Assembly (NCBI GenBank): GCA_028689585.1 | Contig: JAQVCW010000004.1 | Span: forward strand, 96,373 to 160,372 | Reading direction: 5' to 3' | Source of the DNA: Lachnospiraceae bacterium | GTDB lineage: Bacteria > Bacillota > Clostridia > Lachnospirales > Lachnospiraceae | Length of the DNA: 64,000 nt | Part shown: positions 1 through 8,771 of the stretch, piece after piece | Position numbering within the stretch: position 1 is the first letter of the stretch | Layout: every line of letters starts with the position of its first letter | Notes under the pieces: model-generated | The model's input: the letters and a program-made list of their open reading frames with translations, nothing else | Database searches by the model: none | What the model was told of the DNA's origin: nothing | Made by a program: the position numbers and the translations under genes

Positions 1-167
1 TCTTAGCTGGAAAAGAACTTTGCTCCTGCTCCTGCTCACCTCTGTTTGGACCGATCGCATATGAGACAATTGCAAAGATCGCAAATGGCGAAGAGGTACC
101 TGCTGAAATCAAAAATGCAGATACCTTGTATGATATCAACAATGCAGATGTTGCACTTGGCTTCTAA
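1..167 (+). CDS. Sugar ABC transporter substrate-binding protein, C-terminal fragment
   Basis: Only the last 55 or so codons are in the window; the frame runs from base 3 and stops with TAA at 165-167. The visible tail (ending NNADVALGF) resembles the C-terminus of periplasmic sugar-binding proteins of the Peripla_BP_4 type. It is followed by a terminator-like hairpin and then by ribose-type ATPase and permease genes, so it is most likely the extracellular receptor of that transporter. The repetitive CSCSCS stretch near the left edge is odd and may reflect an edge artefact. Family assignment rests mostly on context. Confidence 0.6.
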   Translation, partial: LAGKELCSCSCSPLFGPIAYETIAKIANGEEVPAEIKNADTLYDINNADVALGF

Positions 168-211
168 GTAAATACGAACCGGGATTAAGAATGCACTGAT
201 GTAAAATAAGT

Positions 212-254
212 AACGGCTATTTCTATAACTCGACTTATGGAAATGGCCGTTTTC
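212..254 (+). terminator. Rho-independent terminator/attenuator after binding-protein gene
   Basis: Arms AACGGCTATTTC (212-223) and GAAATGGCCGTT (240-251) pair with one G-T wobble and run into a T-rich tract. It separates the binding-protein cistron from the ATPase gene, so it probably lowers downstream expression relative to the receptor. Confidence 0.7.
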
Positions 255-279
255 TACTAAAAAAATGAAAATAGCAGCG

Positions 280-317
280 TCAGACCATTTGCTGAACGCA
301 AATTTAAGATGGGCTGA
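280..317. repeat. Dispersed hairpin repeat, copy 1
   Basis: Outer arms TCAGACCAT and ATGGGCTGA (one mismatch) enclose inner TTTGC/GCAAA. The hairpin ends 22 bases before the start of the ABC ATPase gene. Related copies lie at 5613-5650, 25649-25685, 25733-25770, 54545-54579 and 56368-56405. Confidence 0.7.
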
Positions 318-339
318 TGTTTAAGACGGGAGAAAGCAT

Positions 340-1875
340 ATGGGTAGAGACGTATTGTTGGAAATGAAAGGAATTGTGAAAAACTTTCCTGGTGTCCGTG
401 CGCTGCGGGGTGTGGACTTTACGGTGGCAAAAGGAGAAGTACATGCGCTGATGGGAGAAAACGGTGCGGGTAAATCCACGTTGATCAAGGCACTGACCGG
501 AATATATCAGAAGGACGAGGGAACAATCCGGTTTGACGGGAAAGAGATCAATCCGAGGACGGCAGTAGAAGCGCAGAGAGAAGGAATCAGCACAATTTAT
601 CAGGAGCTGAACCTGGTTCCGTTTCAGACGGTGTATGAAAACATGTATCTGGGAAGAGAGCCCAGGAATGCTTTCGGCGGTGTAGACCGGAAAAAGATGA
701 TAACAGAAACAAAAGTGATTTTGAATGACCTTGGGATCCATGTGGATGTAACGGTGCCTTTGCAAAAGTACGGTACGGCTGTTCAGCAGATGGTGGCAAT
801 CGGACGGGCAATCTCAGTAAATGCAAAACTGGTTATCATGGATGAGCCGACTTCTTCCCTGGATACAAAGGAGGTACAGGTTCTTTTTGACGTTATCCGC
901 AAATTAAAGGCGAGAGGTATTGCGGTTATTTTTATCAGTCATCGTCTGGATGAGATTTTTGAAATATGTGAAAGAGTGACCATATTAAAGGATGGGGCTC
1001 TTTCCGGAGAAGTGGGGATCGAAGAAATTGATCAGTTAAAGCTGATTTCCTATATGATCGGCGGCGAGGCGAAGAAGCTGGAGCGGACGAAGGCAGGGTA
1101 TAAACTGCAGGATGCGCCGGAAATAGCCAGGATGGAAAAAATTGAGCAGGGGCTTCGGCTGAACGGAATCGGGATCGATATCAAAAAAGGGGAAGTGCTG
1201 GGACTGGCCGGACTTCTGGGTTCAGGCCGTACCGAGCTGGCAAAGGTGCTTTTTGGCGCCACACAGCCGGACAAAGGCGATATCCTATGGATGGATGAAA
1301 AGGTACATTTTAAAACACCCAAGGACAGCATTAAAAAAGGAATTGGGTTCTGTACAGAGGACCGGAAGGTGGAGGGGATCATCCCCCATCTGTCAGTAAA
1401 AGAGAACATGACCATCGCCATGCTTCCTCAGATCAGTAAATATGGCGTGGTATCCAAAAAGAAACAGAGTGAAATAGTGGATGAATACATTAAGAGGCTG
1501 AAAATCAAAACGCCCTCTCCCAACCAGGCAATTCGAAATCTCAGCGGAGGCAATCAGCAAAAGGTGCTGCTGGCCAGATGGCTCTGCATGAACCCCAAGC
1601 TGGTGATCATGGACGAACCCACCCGGGGCATTGATGTGGGGGCAAAGGGTGAGATTGAAGCTCTGATTCAGGAGCTGGCAGGCAATGGCATCAGTGTTTT
1701 GATGATCTCCTCTGAAATGGCCGAGCTGGAACGAAACTGTGACCGGGTTGTGGTCATGAGAGAAGGAAGGTCCCTGGGACAGCTCTATGGAGAAGAGATC
1801 AACCAGGATGCAATTATGGCTATGATTGCTGCTGCGGCAGGAGAATTGGAAAAGGAGGGTGGTTTCAATGAGTAG
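340..1875 (+). CDS. CUT2-type (ribose/galactose-like) sugar ABC transporter ATP-binding protein
   Basis: A 511-residue tandem ATPase of the RbsA/MglA type that powers sugar import on the cytoplasmic face. The first half has a Walker A motif GENGAGKST (about residue 40) and Walker B VIMDEPTSSLD. The second half has the usual degenerate Walker A (GLLGSGRTE), signature LSGGNQQK and Walker B MDEPTRGIDVG. The length is normal for the family. The start follows GGGAGAAAG. Its 3' end overlaps the next permease gene by 8 bases, which indicates translational coupling. The substrate cannot be read from sequence; the neighbours suggest a glycoside, hexose or sugar acid. Confidence 0.93.
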   Translation: MGRDVLLEMKGIVKNFPGVRALRGVDFTVAKGEVHALMGENGAGKSTLIKALTGIYQKDEGTIRFDGKEINPRTAVEAQREGISTIYQELNLVPFQTVYENMYLGREPRNAFGGVDRKKMITETKVILNDLGIHVDVTVPLQKYGTAVQQMVAIGRAISVNAKLVIMDEPTSSLDTKEVQVLFDVIRKLKARGIAVIFISHRLDEIFEICERVTILKDGALSGEVGIEEIDQLKLISYMIGGEAKKLERTKAGYKLQDAPEIARMEKIEQGLRLNGIGIDIKKGEVLGLAGLLGSGRTELAKVLFGATQPDKGDILWMDEKVHFKTPKDSIKKGIGFCTEDRKVEGIIPHLSVKENMTIAMLPQISKYGVVSKKKQSEIVDEYIKRLKIKTPSPNQAIRNLSGGNQQKVLLARWLCMNPKLVIMDEPTRGIDVGAKGEIEALIQELAGNGISVLMISSEMAELERNCDRVVVMREGRSLGQLYGEEINQDAIMAMIAAAAGELEKEGGFNE

Positions 1876-2830
1876 TGCAGTGAGGACAAAAGAGGATACA
1901 ATTGCTACGCTGAAGCATTACAGCGCATTTATATTACTGGGAGTTATGCTTCTGCTCAATCTGTTTATTACACCGAACTTTTTCCGGGTCGGTACGCTGT
2001 GGAACATCGTGACACAGACCTGTACCATCATCCTTACCGGTATGGGTATGACGGCGGTAATCTCAACCGGCGGAATTGATATTTCCGTAGGTGCTGTAAT
2101 GGCGCTGGCCGGGATTATCTCCGCAAAGCTGCTGGATAGTGTGGGACTGGTACCGGCCATTCTGATCGCGGTTCTGTTCTGCTGTGTTTCCGGTGTGATT
2201 GCCGGCTTTATGGTAGGACGGCTGAAGGTGCAGGCCATGGTCGTGACACTGGCGCTGCTGATCGGAGTCCGGGGTGTGGCTCAGTTGGTAAATGATGCCA
2301 AGATCTTTTATCTGACGGGAGACCGGGCGGAAGTTTATAAGAAATTAGGCACCGCAAAGATTGGCGGAGTGATCCCGATACAGGTTATTCTGATCATCGC
2401 AGCGGTGGCGGTTACCTGGTTCATTTTGGAGAAGACCATGCTGGGACGCCATATCCAGGCCGTGGGAGACAATTCCAGATCTGCTATGCTGGCCGGTATC
2501 AGCGCCACAAAAACGCTGATGTTTGTATACATATACAGCGCAGCATTTGCAGCATTTGCCGGTATCGTAGCTACGGCAAAGATCGGTGCGGCGGATGGAA
2601 ACTCCCTGGGGCTTCTGGCGGAACTGGATGCGATTGCAGCCGTGGCGGTAGGAGGGACCAGCATGTCCGGCGGCCGTGCCAAAGTATTTGGAACGGTGGT
2701 CGGCGCACTGATCATGCAGTTGATAAACATTACCGTAAATATGAATAATATTACTTATGAATATGCGCAGGTATTTAAAGCGATCATCATAGTATTTGCA
2801 GTATATATTCAGAGAGATAAGGCGGCATAG
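1868..2830 (+). CDS. CUT2 sugar ABC transporter permease (RbsC-like) 1
   Basis: A 320-residue integral membrane permease of the BPD_transp_2 family with about eight to ten hydrophobic segments. It carries the family motif near residues 70-85 (STGGIDISVGAVMALAG) and a late AVAVGGTSMSGGRAKVFGT segment. I chose the ATG at 1868 because a strong GGAGG lies just upstream and it overlaps the ATPase stop. An upstream in-frame start would add 14 charged residues without a ribosome site. It probably pairs with the next permease as a heterodimer around the ATPase. Confidence 0.92.
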   Translation: MSSAVRTKEDTIATLKHYSAFILLGVMLLLNLFITPNFFRVGTLWNIVTQTCTIILTGMGMTAVISTGGIDISVGAVMALAGIISAKLLDSVGLVPAILIAVLFCCVSGVIAGFMVGRLKVQAMVVTLALLIGVRGVAQLVNDAKIFYLTGDRAEVYKKLGTAKIGGVIPIQVILIIAAVAVTWFILEKTMLGRHIQAVGDNSRSAMLAGISATKTLMFVYIYSAAFAAFAGIVATAKIGAADGNSLGLLAELDAIAAVAVGGTSMSGGRAKVFGTVVGALIMQLINITVNMNNITYEYAQVFKAIIIVFAVYIQRDKAA

Positions 2831-2841
2831 GAGGGATGGAC

Positions 2842-3822
2842 ATGAATAAAGCAAAAAAAGTATATAACTGGTTCAGTTCAAAAAGTGCGATTATGGCGCT
2901 GGCAATTCTGGTGATCTTTTCCAGTATTGCATTTTCACAAAGAAACTTTTTCTCTGTGCCGTCTCTGATGAATGTAGCCAGGAAAGCGGCCAGCGACGGC
3001 GGTTTTCTGGCACTGGGAATGACATTTGTGATCCTGATCGGCCAGATTGACCTTTCCGTGGGCGCGGTACTGGCCATGAGCGGTGTGGTGATGGGCCTGT
3101 TTGGCAATACAAATCCGGTGCTTGGAGTTTTGGCGGGTCTGGGAATCGGCATTCTCTGCGGTTTCCTCAATGGTTTCATGGTGGCGAAGATGAGAATTTC
3201 TTCCTGGATCGCATCTCTGGCGATGATGCTGGGCCTGCGGGGCATTGTGCTTCTGATCACTCATCAGAAACCGGTGTCCATCTCCAATCCGGTTTTGCAG
3301 TCTCTGGGCAATGCCAGTATATTCGGAGTGCATATTCTGGTGATTCTGCTGGTGGTGTGTACCCTGATCTGTATGTACATTGCGAGAAATACAAAATTCG
3401 GAATGGCGGTCTATGCGGTGGGCGGCAATGAAGAAGCGGCCAGAATGATGGGACTGAAGGTGGCCAGGATAAAGATAGCAGCCTATACCTGGTGCGGATT
3501 TTTTGCGGCGGTGGCAGGCATCCTTCTGGCGGGGCGCCTTTATACGGCACAGCCAAATGCAGGAGATACCTGGGAGACCACAGCGATTGCCATGTGTGCA
3601 CTTGGCGGTGTAAAGCTCTCAGGCGGGGAAGGAAAATTCAGCGGAACTTTCTTTGGAATTTTAATTATTGCAGTCATTAATACGATTTTCAACTATGCAG
3701 GAAACCTGAACTCCTGGTGGCAGAATGTGGTTATGGGCGTTCTGGTGCTGATCTCGATCGGCGTTCAGTCAGAAGTATTCCACATGCACAGAAGTAAGAG
3801 AAAGGAAACTCAAAAATGTTAG
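2842..3822 (+). CDS. CUT2 sugar ABC transporter permease (RbsC-like) 2
   Basis: A second 326-residue BPD_transp_2 permease with motif ILIGQIDLSVGAVLAMSG and a late CALGGVKLSGGEGKFSGT segment. The ATG at 2842 lies 6 bases after AGGAGGG; an in-frame ATG at 2836 abuts that site and is less likely. Two permease genes with one tandem ATPase imply a heterodimeric channel. The 3' end overlaps the dehydrogenase gene by 7 bases, which ties that enzyme to this transporter. Confidence 0.92.
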   Translation: MNKAKKVYNWFSSKSAIMALAILVIFSSIAFSQRNFFSVPSLMNVARKAASDGGFLALGMTFVILIGQIDLSVGAVLAMSGVVMGLFGNTNPVLGVLAGLGIGILCGFLNGFMVAKMRISSWIASLAMMLGLRGIVLLITHQKPVSISNPVLQSLGNASIFGVHILVILLVVCTLICMYIARNTKFGMAVYAVGGNEEAARMMGLKVARIKIAAYTWCGFFAAVAGILLAGRLYTAQPNAGDTWETTAIAMCALGGVKLSGGEGKFSGTFFGILIIAVINTIFNYAGNLNSWWQNVVMGVLVLISIGVQSEVFHMHRSKRKETQKC

Positions 3823-4901
3823 CACTGGTAAAGTATGGAAAGGGACCGGGAGAGACCGAACTGAGAGAAGTTCCGGTTCCGGAAACCGGAGAAGAAGACT
3901 TATTGATCGAAGTGATGGCGGCAGGGATCTGCGGCTCGGATCTTGCCTATGATGCGGGGCTCCACCCCAATCAGTTAAATACACCGGTGATTCTTGGCCA
4001 CGAGTTTTCCGGCCGCGTGGCGAAAGTGGGATCAAAGGTAAAGGACTGGAAGGTGGGAGACCGGATTGTCTCTGACAATACAGGGCATGTGTGCGGCAAG
4101 TGCTTTGCCTGTACCACGGGACAGTTTTTAATGTGCCCGGACCGCCTTGGCATGGGATACGGGATGGATGGAGGATTTACGGAGTATGTGAAAATATCCG
4201 GAGATCTGCTGGCAAAAAATCCCAATGCGGTTTTTCGTATTCCTGACAATGTATCTTATGAAGAAGCTGCAATACTGGATCCCATCTGCAATCCCTATAA
4301 GGCCATCGTCCAGGAGTCTCATATACTTCCGGGGGAAGACATTGTGATCTTTGGAGTGGGCCCTATTGGGCTGTTTGCAGTGCAGGTGGCAAAGGTGATG
4401 GGCTGCGGAGAGATTATCGCAGTGGGGCGCAGCGGCAATGATACACGTTTTGCCATGGCTGAAAAATACGGTGCCACCAGGACGATCGAGTCCGATAAAA
4501 CAGATGTGGTAAAGGAAGTAGCCAGGATCACAAAAGGGGAAATGGCCGCTCTGGTGGTGGACTGTGCCGGAGCCAATGAGCTGGTGAATCTTGGAATTGA
4601 CCTGGTCCGCAACGGAGGGGAAATCGTCCATGTGGGATACGATGCCCGCCCATTCAATTATTCTCTGGACCATCTGCTGGAACGGGGCGTAAGCATCAAA
4701 GGACATTTCGGATACGACTATCAGTCCTGGAAAAACTGTATTCATCTGCTGGAGTTGGGAAAAGTGGACCTGAAGGGAATGATATCCCACTACGTCACTT
4801 TGCAGGACTGGAAAAAAGGGTTCGAACTGATGCGCAGCAAAATGGGCGTGAAGGTGGTATTTACCAAGGATGCGTCAAAGCTGAAAAGCGAAAGACAGTG
4901 A
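3816..4901 (+). CDS. Zinc-dependent alcohol/polyol (sugar) dehydrogenase
   Basis: A 361-residue medium-chain dehydrogenase of the sorbitol/threonine dehydrogenase group. The catalytic zinc site is indicated by CGSD (near residue 39) and GHEF. A structural-zinc lobe with four cysteines is present (CGKCFACTTGQFLMC), and the Rossmann motif reads GVGPIG. It should oxidise a sugar or polyol hydroxyl with NAD(P). The overlap with the transporter gene and the downstream lactonase-like and dehydratase genes fit a first oxidation step in an oxidative sugar route. Exact substrate is unknown. Confidence 0.88.
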   Translation: MLALVKYGKGPGETELREVPVPETGEEDLLIEVMAAGICGSDLAYDAGLHPNQLNTPVILGHEFSGRVAKVGSKVKDWKVGDRIVSDNTGHVCGKCFACTTGQFLMCPDRLGMGYGMDGGFTEYVKISGDLLAKNPNAVFRIPDNVSYEEAAILDPICNPYKAIVQESHILPGEDIVIFGVGPIGLFAVQVAKVMGCGEIIAVGRSGNDTRFAMAEKYGATRTIESDKTDVVKEVARITKGEMAALVVDCAGANELVNLGIDLVRNGGEIVHVGYDARPFNYSLDHLLERGVSIKGHFGYDYQSWKNCIHLLELGKVDLKGMISHYVTLQDWKKGFELMRSKMGVKVVFTKDASKLKSERQ

Positions 4902-4903
4902 CA

Positions 4904-4990
4904 TTTCACAGGATTTGCGTCAGGTTTTCTGTGAAACCTGGCATACCACAGGATTTGCGTCGGGTTTTCTGTGAAAACCTATACCACAGG
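4904..4990. repeat. Tandem ~40-bp intergenic repeat with internal hairpins
   Basis: Two imperfect copies of CACAGGATTTGCGTC followed by a GGTTTTC/GAAAACC hairpin lie between the dehydrogenase and SIS genes, ending at the ribosome site of the latter. A related hairpin (TGTCAGGTTTTC/GAAAACTTGACA) occurs at 25699-25725, so this is a second dispersed element family. Confidence 0.65.
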
Positions 4991-5001
4991 AGGGATAAGA
5001 T

Positions 5002-5604
5002 ATGAGCTATATTGATACCTACAGACAATTGTCCGGGGCAATTGTGTCAGAACATGAGGCTGTCTTTGCACAGTTGGATATGGATCAGCTAAAAGCGTTT
5101 TTAGATGCAGTCATAGAAGCAAAACATATTTTCGTGCACGGAACAGGCAGAGAGGGGATTTCCATGCGGGGATTTGCCATGAGGCTGGCCCATCTTGGAA
5201 AACAGGTCTTCTGGCTGATGGATGACACCACCATAGGAATGCACCAGGGAGATTTATTTATCATCACCGATGGCAGGGGCGATGTGGGCATCCATCGGAG
5301 GATCGTGGAGCAGGCATCCAAAACCGGAGCCAAAATCGCCATGATCACCTGTCTGCCAGAGGGCAATCTGGCGAAGAATTATGCCGATCTGATTTTATTT
5401 GTGCATTCCACCGTATACATGGGAGATGCAGCAGAGGATCCCGGGGCCCCCAGGCAGCATGATGTGGTTCCCACGATTCAGCCCATGGGCAATCAGTACG
5501 AACAGCATCTGTATCTGCTCATGGATATTGTGGCTATCTTGCTGAAGGATGAGATGGGCATGACCTATGAAGACATGGAGGCGAATCACCGAAACATTGA
5601 ATAG
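5002..5604 (+). CDS. SIS-domain protein, 6-phospho-3-hexuloisomerase (HxlB)-like
   Basis: A 200-residue single SIS-domain protein, the usual HxlB length. SIS proteins isomerise or bind phosphorylated sugars. The N-terminal part has GTGREGISMRGFAMRLAHLG, close to the conserved HxlB segment. However, the second loop, usually a serine-rich SGSG(E/T)T phosphate-binding motif, reads TDGRGDVG here. It may therefore bind a different or non-phosphorylated ligand. AGGAGGG precedes the ATG. No hexulose-phosphate synthase (HxlA) is nearby, so a ribulose monophosphate role is not supported. Confidence 0.75.
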   Translation: MSYIDTYRQLSGAIVSEHEAVFAQLDMDQLKAFLDAVIEAKHIFVHGTGREGISMRGFAMRLAHLGKQVFWLMDDTTIGMHQGDLFIITDGRGDVGIHRRIVEQASKTGAKIAMITCLPEGNLAKNYADLILFVHSTVYMGDAAEDPGAPRQHDVVPTIQPMGNQYEQHLYLLMDIVAILLKDEMGMTYEDMEANHRNIE

Positions 5605-5612
5605 AGATTGTG

Positions 5613-5650
5613 TCAGCCCATTTGCCGAAGACTAATTCAGGATGGGCTGA
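5613..5650. repeat. Dispersed hairpin repeat, copy 2
   Basis: Perfect outer arms TCAGCCCAT (5613-5621) and ATGGGCTGA (5642-5650). The hairpin ends 23 bases before the GTG start of the GH2 gene, with GGAGGG between. Confidence 0.75.
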
Positions 5651-5673
5651 TATTCAAACAGGAGGGATAAGAC

Positions 5674-7443
5674 GTGGCAAATCAGCTATATACCCGATGG
5701 GGCAGAGAACTGGATCCGGATCATGTGCTGGAGGAGTATCCAAGGCCGGCGATGGTCAGAGAAAGCTATCTGAATTTAAATGGTATCTGGGAGTACGCCA
5801 TCGATCAGTCAGAATTGATGCCAAAGCAGTATGACGGGAGCATTCTGGTTCCGTTTTCACCGGAGGCGGTATTATCCGGGGTGAACCGTCAGGTTATGCC
5901 GGAGGATGTGCTTCATTACCGGCGGATGGTGAATCTGACGGAAACATTTCTGACAGGGCGGTGTCTGCTTCATTTTGGCGCGGTGGATCAGATCTGCCGT
6001 GTCTTTGTGAATGGAAAGCTGGCAGGAGGACACACCGGAGGGTATCTTCCATTTACACTGGACGTTACCGGACTGGTTCATACCGGAGAGAACTGCCTGC
6101 AGGTGGAGGTAAAGGATTATTCGGATACCTCCTATCACTCCAGAGGCAAGCAGAAGCTGGAGCGCGGGGGCATGTGGTATACGGCTCAGAGCGGTATCTG
6201 GCAGACGGTGTGGATGGAATGTGTGCCGGAAAATCATATCAGTGAATTGAAAATAATACCTCGTTACGATGAGGGTGAGATAGAGATAAAAGTAATGACA
6301 GACCGGGACGAAAAAACGGAATGCACCGGAAAAATTTCTCTGCGCGGAGAAGTGATAACGACAGTGAAGTTTCATGCCAATCAGAAAACAAGGATCGAAT
6401 TAAAACGATTTGAAGAGTGGACTCCGGAAAAACCCTCTCTCTATGATATGACCATCGAGATGGAGGAGGACCGGGTGGAGACTTACTTTGCAATGAGAAA
6501 ATATTCGGTGGGACGGGACCGGAAAGGGATGCTGCGGTTTTTCCTGAATAACCGTCCCTGCTTACACAATGGGCTTCTGGATCAGGGCTACTATCCGGAC
6601 GGGCTGTATACGGCGCCTTCCGATGAAGCGCTCCAGTATGATATCCTGAAAATGAAGGAGCTGGGCTTTAATCTGCTGCGCAAGCATATTAAGGTGGAAC
6701 CGGCAAGATGGTATTATCACTGTGACCGGATCGGGATGCTGGTCTGGCAGGATATGGTCTGCGGCGGTGAAACCTATAATATGCGATTTATCTGCACCAT
6801 GCCAAATATGTTCATGTGGAGCGGAAGAATTATTAAGGATAATAAGCACCATAAGTTTGCCCGGGCAAATGAACGGGGCAAGGCAGAGTACTATCAGGAA
6901 TTAAAAGACATGCTCCGGCATCTTTACAACTATCCTTCCATTGCTGCCTGGGTGCCGTTCAATGAGGGCTGGGGACAGTTCGATGCGTCCACAGCGACCA
7001 GAATGGTGCGGAAGATGGATCCTTCCCGTCTGATCGATGAAGCCAGCGGATGGTTTGACCAGCATGGCGGCGACATGTACAGCATTCACAACTACTGGCG
7101 CCCGCTGAAATTCCGGCCGCAGAAGGACCGGGTTGCCGCTCTGACCGAGTGCGGCGGCTATTCTTACCGGGTGGAGGGCAGAAGCTACTGTGATGAGGTC
7201 TATGGCTATCGGAAATATTATTCCAAACAGGATCTGACAGACGGAGTGGTGGGACTGTGGGATAAGGAACTGATCCCCAATCTGAAAAATGGCCTGTGCG
7301 CCATTGTCTATACCCAGGTGTCGGATGTGGAAGAAGAGGTAAACGGACTGGTTACCTATGACAGAGAAGAAGTAAAGGTGGAGGAGCACAGGATTCAGGA
7401 GATGAACCGGCGTCTGTATAAAGCTTTTGAAGAAATGGTATAG
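5674..7443 (+). CDS. Glycoside hydrolase family 2 protein (beta-galactosidase/glucuronidase type)
   Basis: A 589-residue GH2 enzyme without signal peptide, so it acts inside the cell on an imported glycoside. Domains in order: sugar-binding jelly roll (about 30-185), Ig-like domain (about 190-285) and TIM barrel. The acid/base Glu is E431 in FNEGWG and the nucleophile is E492 in TECGGY. It is much shorter than LacZ (about 1000) and near the short GH2 group. Start is GTG, 7 bases after GGAGGG. Linkage to galactonate dehydratase makes a beta-galactoside plausible, but GH2 specificities vary widely. Confidence 0.87.
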   Translation: MANQLYTRWGRELDPDHVLEEYPRPAMVRESYLNLNGIWEYAIDQSELMPKQYDGSILVPFSPEAVLSGVNRQVMPEDVLHYRRMVNLTETFLTGRCLLHFGAVDQICRVFVNGKLAGGHTGGYLPFTLDVTGLVHTGENCLQVEVKDYSDTSYHSRGKQKLERGGMWYTAQSGIWQTVWMECVPENHISELKIIPRYDEGEIEIKVMTDRDEKTECTGKISLRGEVITTVKFHANQKTRIELKRFEEWTPEKPSLYDMTIEMEEDRVETYFAMRKYSVGRDRKGMLRFFLNNRPCLHNGLLDQGYYPDGLYTAPSDEALQYDILKMKELGFNLLRKHIKVEPARWYYHCDRIGMLVWQDMVCGGETYNMRFICTMPNMFMWSGRIIKDNKHHKFARANERGKAEYYQELKDMLRHLYNYPSIAAWVPFNEGWGQFDASTATRMVRKMDPSRLIDEASGWFDQHGGDMYSIHNYWRPLKFRPQKDRVAALTECGGYSYRVEGRSYCDEVYGYRKYYSKQDLTDGVVGLWDKELIPNLKNGLCAIVYTQVSDVEEEVNGLVTYDREEVKVEEHRIQEMNRRLYKAFEEMV

Positions 7444-7472
7444 AGCCTGAAGACAACGAAGACTTATGGAGC

Positions 7473-7493
7473 GGGAGCGCAGCATGCGCTCCC
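7473..7493. promoter_or_regulatory. Perfect hairpin just before a ribosome site
   Basis: GGGAGCGC and GCGCTCCC pair perfectly around the loop AGCAT. It ends a few bases before the GGAGG of the epimerase gene. There is no T-tract, so it is more likely an mRNA processing or stability element than a terminator. Confidence 0.5.
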
Positions 7494-7505
7494 TGGAGGA
7501 GCAGA

Positions 7506-8768
7506 ATGAAAGAAAAATTACAGACAGCATATCAGGAGATCACACAGCATTTAAATCAGGAGCTGCTCCCATTCTGGGAAGCTCACGGGGTGGATGAAAT
7601 TTACGGAGGATATCTCACTACATTTGATGAAAACGGCAGAGAAAAGGAAGACGAAGACAAGTACATTGTGACCCAGACACGAATGATCTGGGGCTATTCG
7701 GCTTTTGCAAGAAAGCTGGGACATACGGAGTATCTGGCGAAAGCAAAGCAGGGGGTAGAATTTTTCATCCGCCATTTCTGGGACGAAACCAATGGCGGCT
7801 GGTACTGGAAAACGACCAGAGACGGTTCCCTGCTGGATAATGGAAAGGTGGTCTACGGACAGACCTTTGCTATTTATGCACTGGCTGAATATACGCTGGC
7901 CAGTGGAGATGCCATTGGAAAGGAATACGCCTGCAGGACCTTCGAGCTTTTGCAGAAATACTGTGCAGATACCAGGTACGGCGGGTACTATGAGAATATG
8001 GAAGCGGACTGGAGCATATCAGAACCGGGTTTTGCAGCGGGAGATTTGAAATCGCTGGATATCCATATGCATACCATGGAGGCATTTACCACCCTGTATG
8101 AATGCACGGGGGAAGAGATACATAAACGCAAGCTTCAGGAAGTGATCGGAATTATTCTGGACCACATGGTAAACCGGGAAGCGGGCTGCGGTAAGAATCA
8201 GTTTGCACTGGATTTTCAGGTGAAGCCGGCAATTAATATCAGAAGAACCTGGAATGCCGAGCGGGAAACCGGTGAGGTGATCGAAGCGCCGACAGATACC
8301 ACTTCCTATGGTCACAATGTGGAACTGGTCTGGCTGCTCCACCGCGCACTGGAAATTATGGATATGCCAATGGGTACTTATCAGGATATTGCCAGGAAGC
8401 TGATGAACCATGCGTTAAAGTATGGATTTGACTATCAGAGGGGCGGAGTCTACCGGGATGGCCCCCAGGAGGGAGCACCGCTGGTAAGAGATAAAGAGTG
8501 GTGGCAGAACTGCGAATCCCTGATCGGTTTTCTGGATGCATATGAAAGGTTTGGAGATACAAAATATCTGGAGGCTTTCTGGCTGAACTGGAAATTCGAT
8601 ACGGACTATATGATCAACCACGAAGTGGGAGAATGGAGGCAGCTTCTGCGTGAAGACGGCAGCATCCTGGTGCCTCAGATCGGAAATCCATGGAAAGCGA
8701 TCTATCATTCGGGACGTTCCATGATGGAATGCAGCCTTCGGCTGAAGAGACTGCTGGAGCAGGAGTGA
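7506..8768 (+). CDS. AGE-family epimerase (N-acylglucosamine 2-epimerase / cellobiose 2-epimerase-like)
   Basis: A 420-residue alpha6/alpha6-barrel protein of the AGE family, which epimerises C2 of free sugars (GlcNAc/ManNAc, mannose/glucose, or the reducing end of cellobiose or lactose). Conserved segments include RMIWGYSAF near residue 60, SYGHNVELVWLL around 265 with a likely catalytic His, and IYHSGRSMMEC near the C-terminus with a second His. Length and the GHNVE segment are closer to cellobiose 2-epimerases than to renin-binding proteins. Lying after an intracellular glycosidase, it may epimerise the released sugar or the intact disaccharide. Confidence 0.83.
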   Translation: MKEKLQTAYQEITQHLNQELLPFWEAHGVDEIYGGYLTTFDENGREKEDEDKYIVTQTRMIWGYSAFARKLGHTEYLAKAKQGVEFFIRHFWDETNGGWYWKTTRDGSLLDNGKVVYGQTFAIYALAEYTLASGDAIGKEYACRTFELLQKYCADTRYGGYYENMEADWSISEPGFAAGDLKSLDIHMHTMEAFTTLYECTGEEIHKRKLQEVIGIILDHMVNREAGCGKNQFALDFQVKPAINIRRTWNAERETGEVIEAPTDTTSYGHNVELVWLLHRALEIMDMPMGTYQDIARKLMNHALKYGFDYQRGGVYRDGPQEGAPLVRDKEWWQNCESLIGFLDAYERFGDTKYLEAFWLNWKFDTDYMINHEVGEWRQLLREDGSILVPQIGNPWKAIYHSGRSMMECSLRLKRLLEQE

Positions 8769-8771
8769 AGA

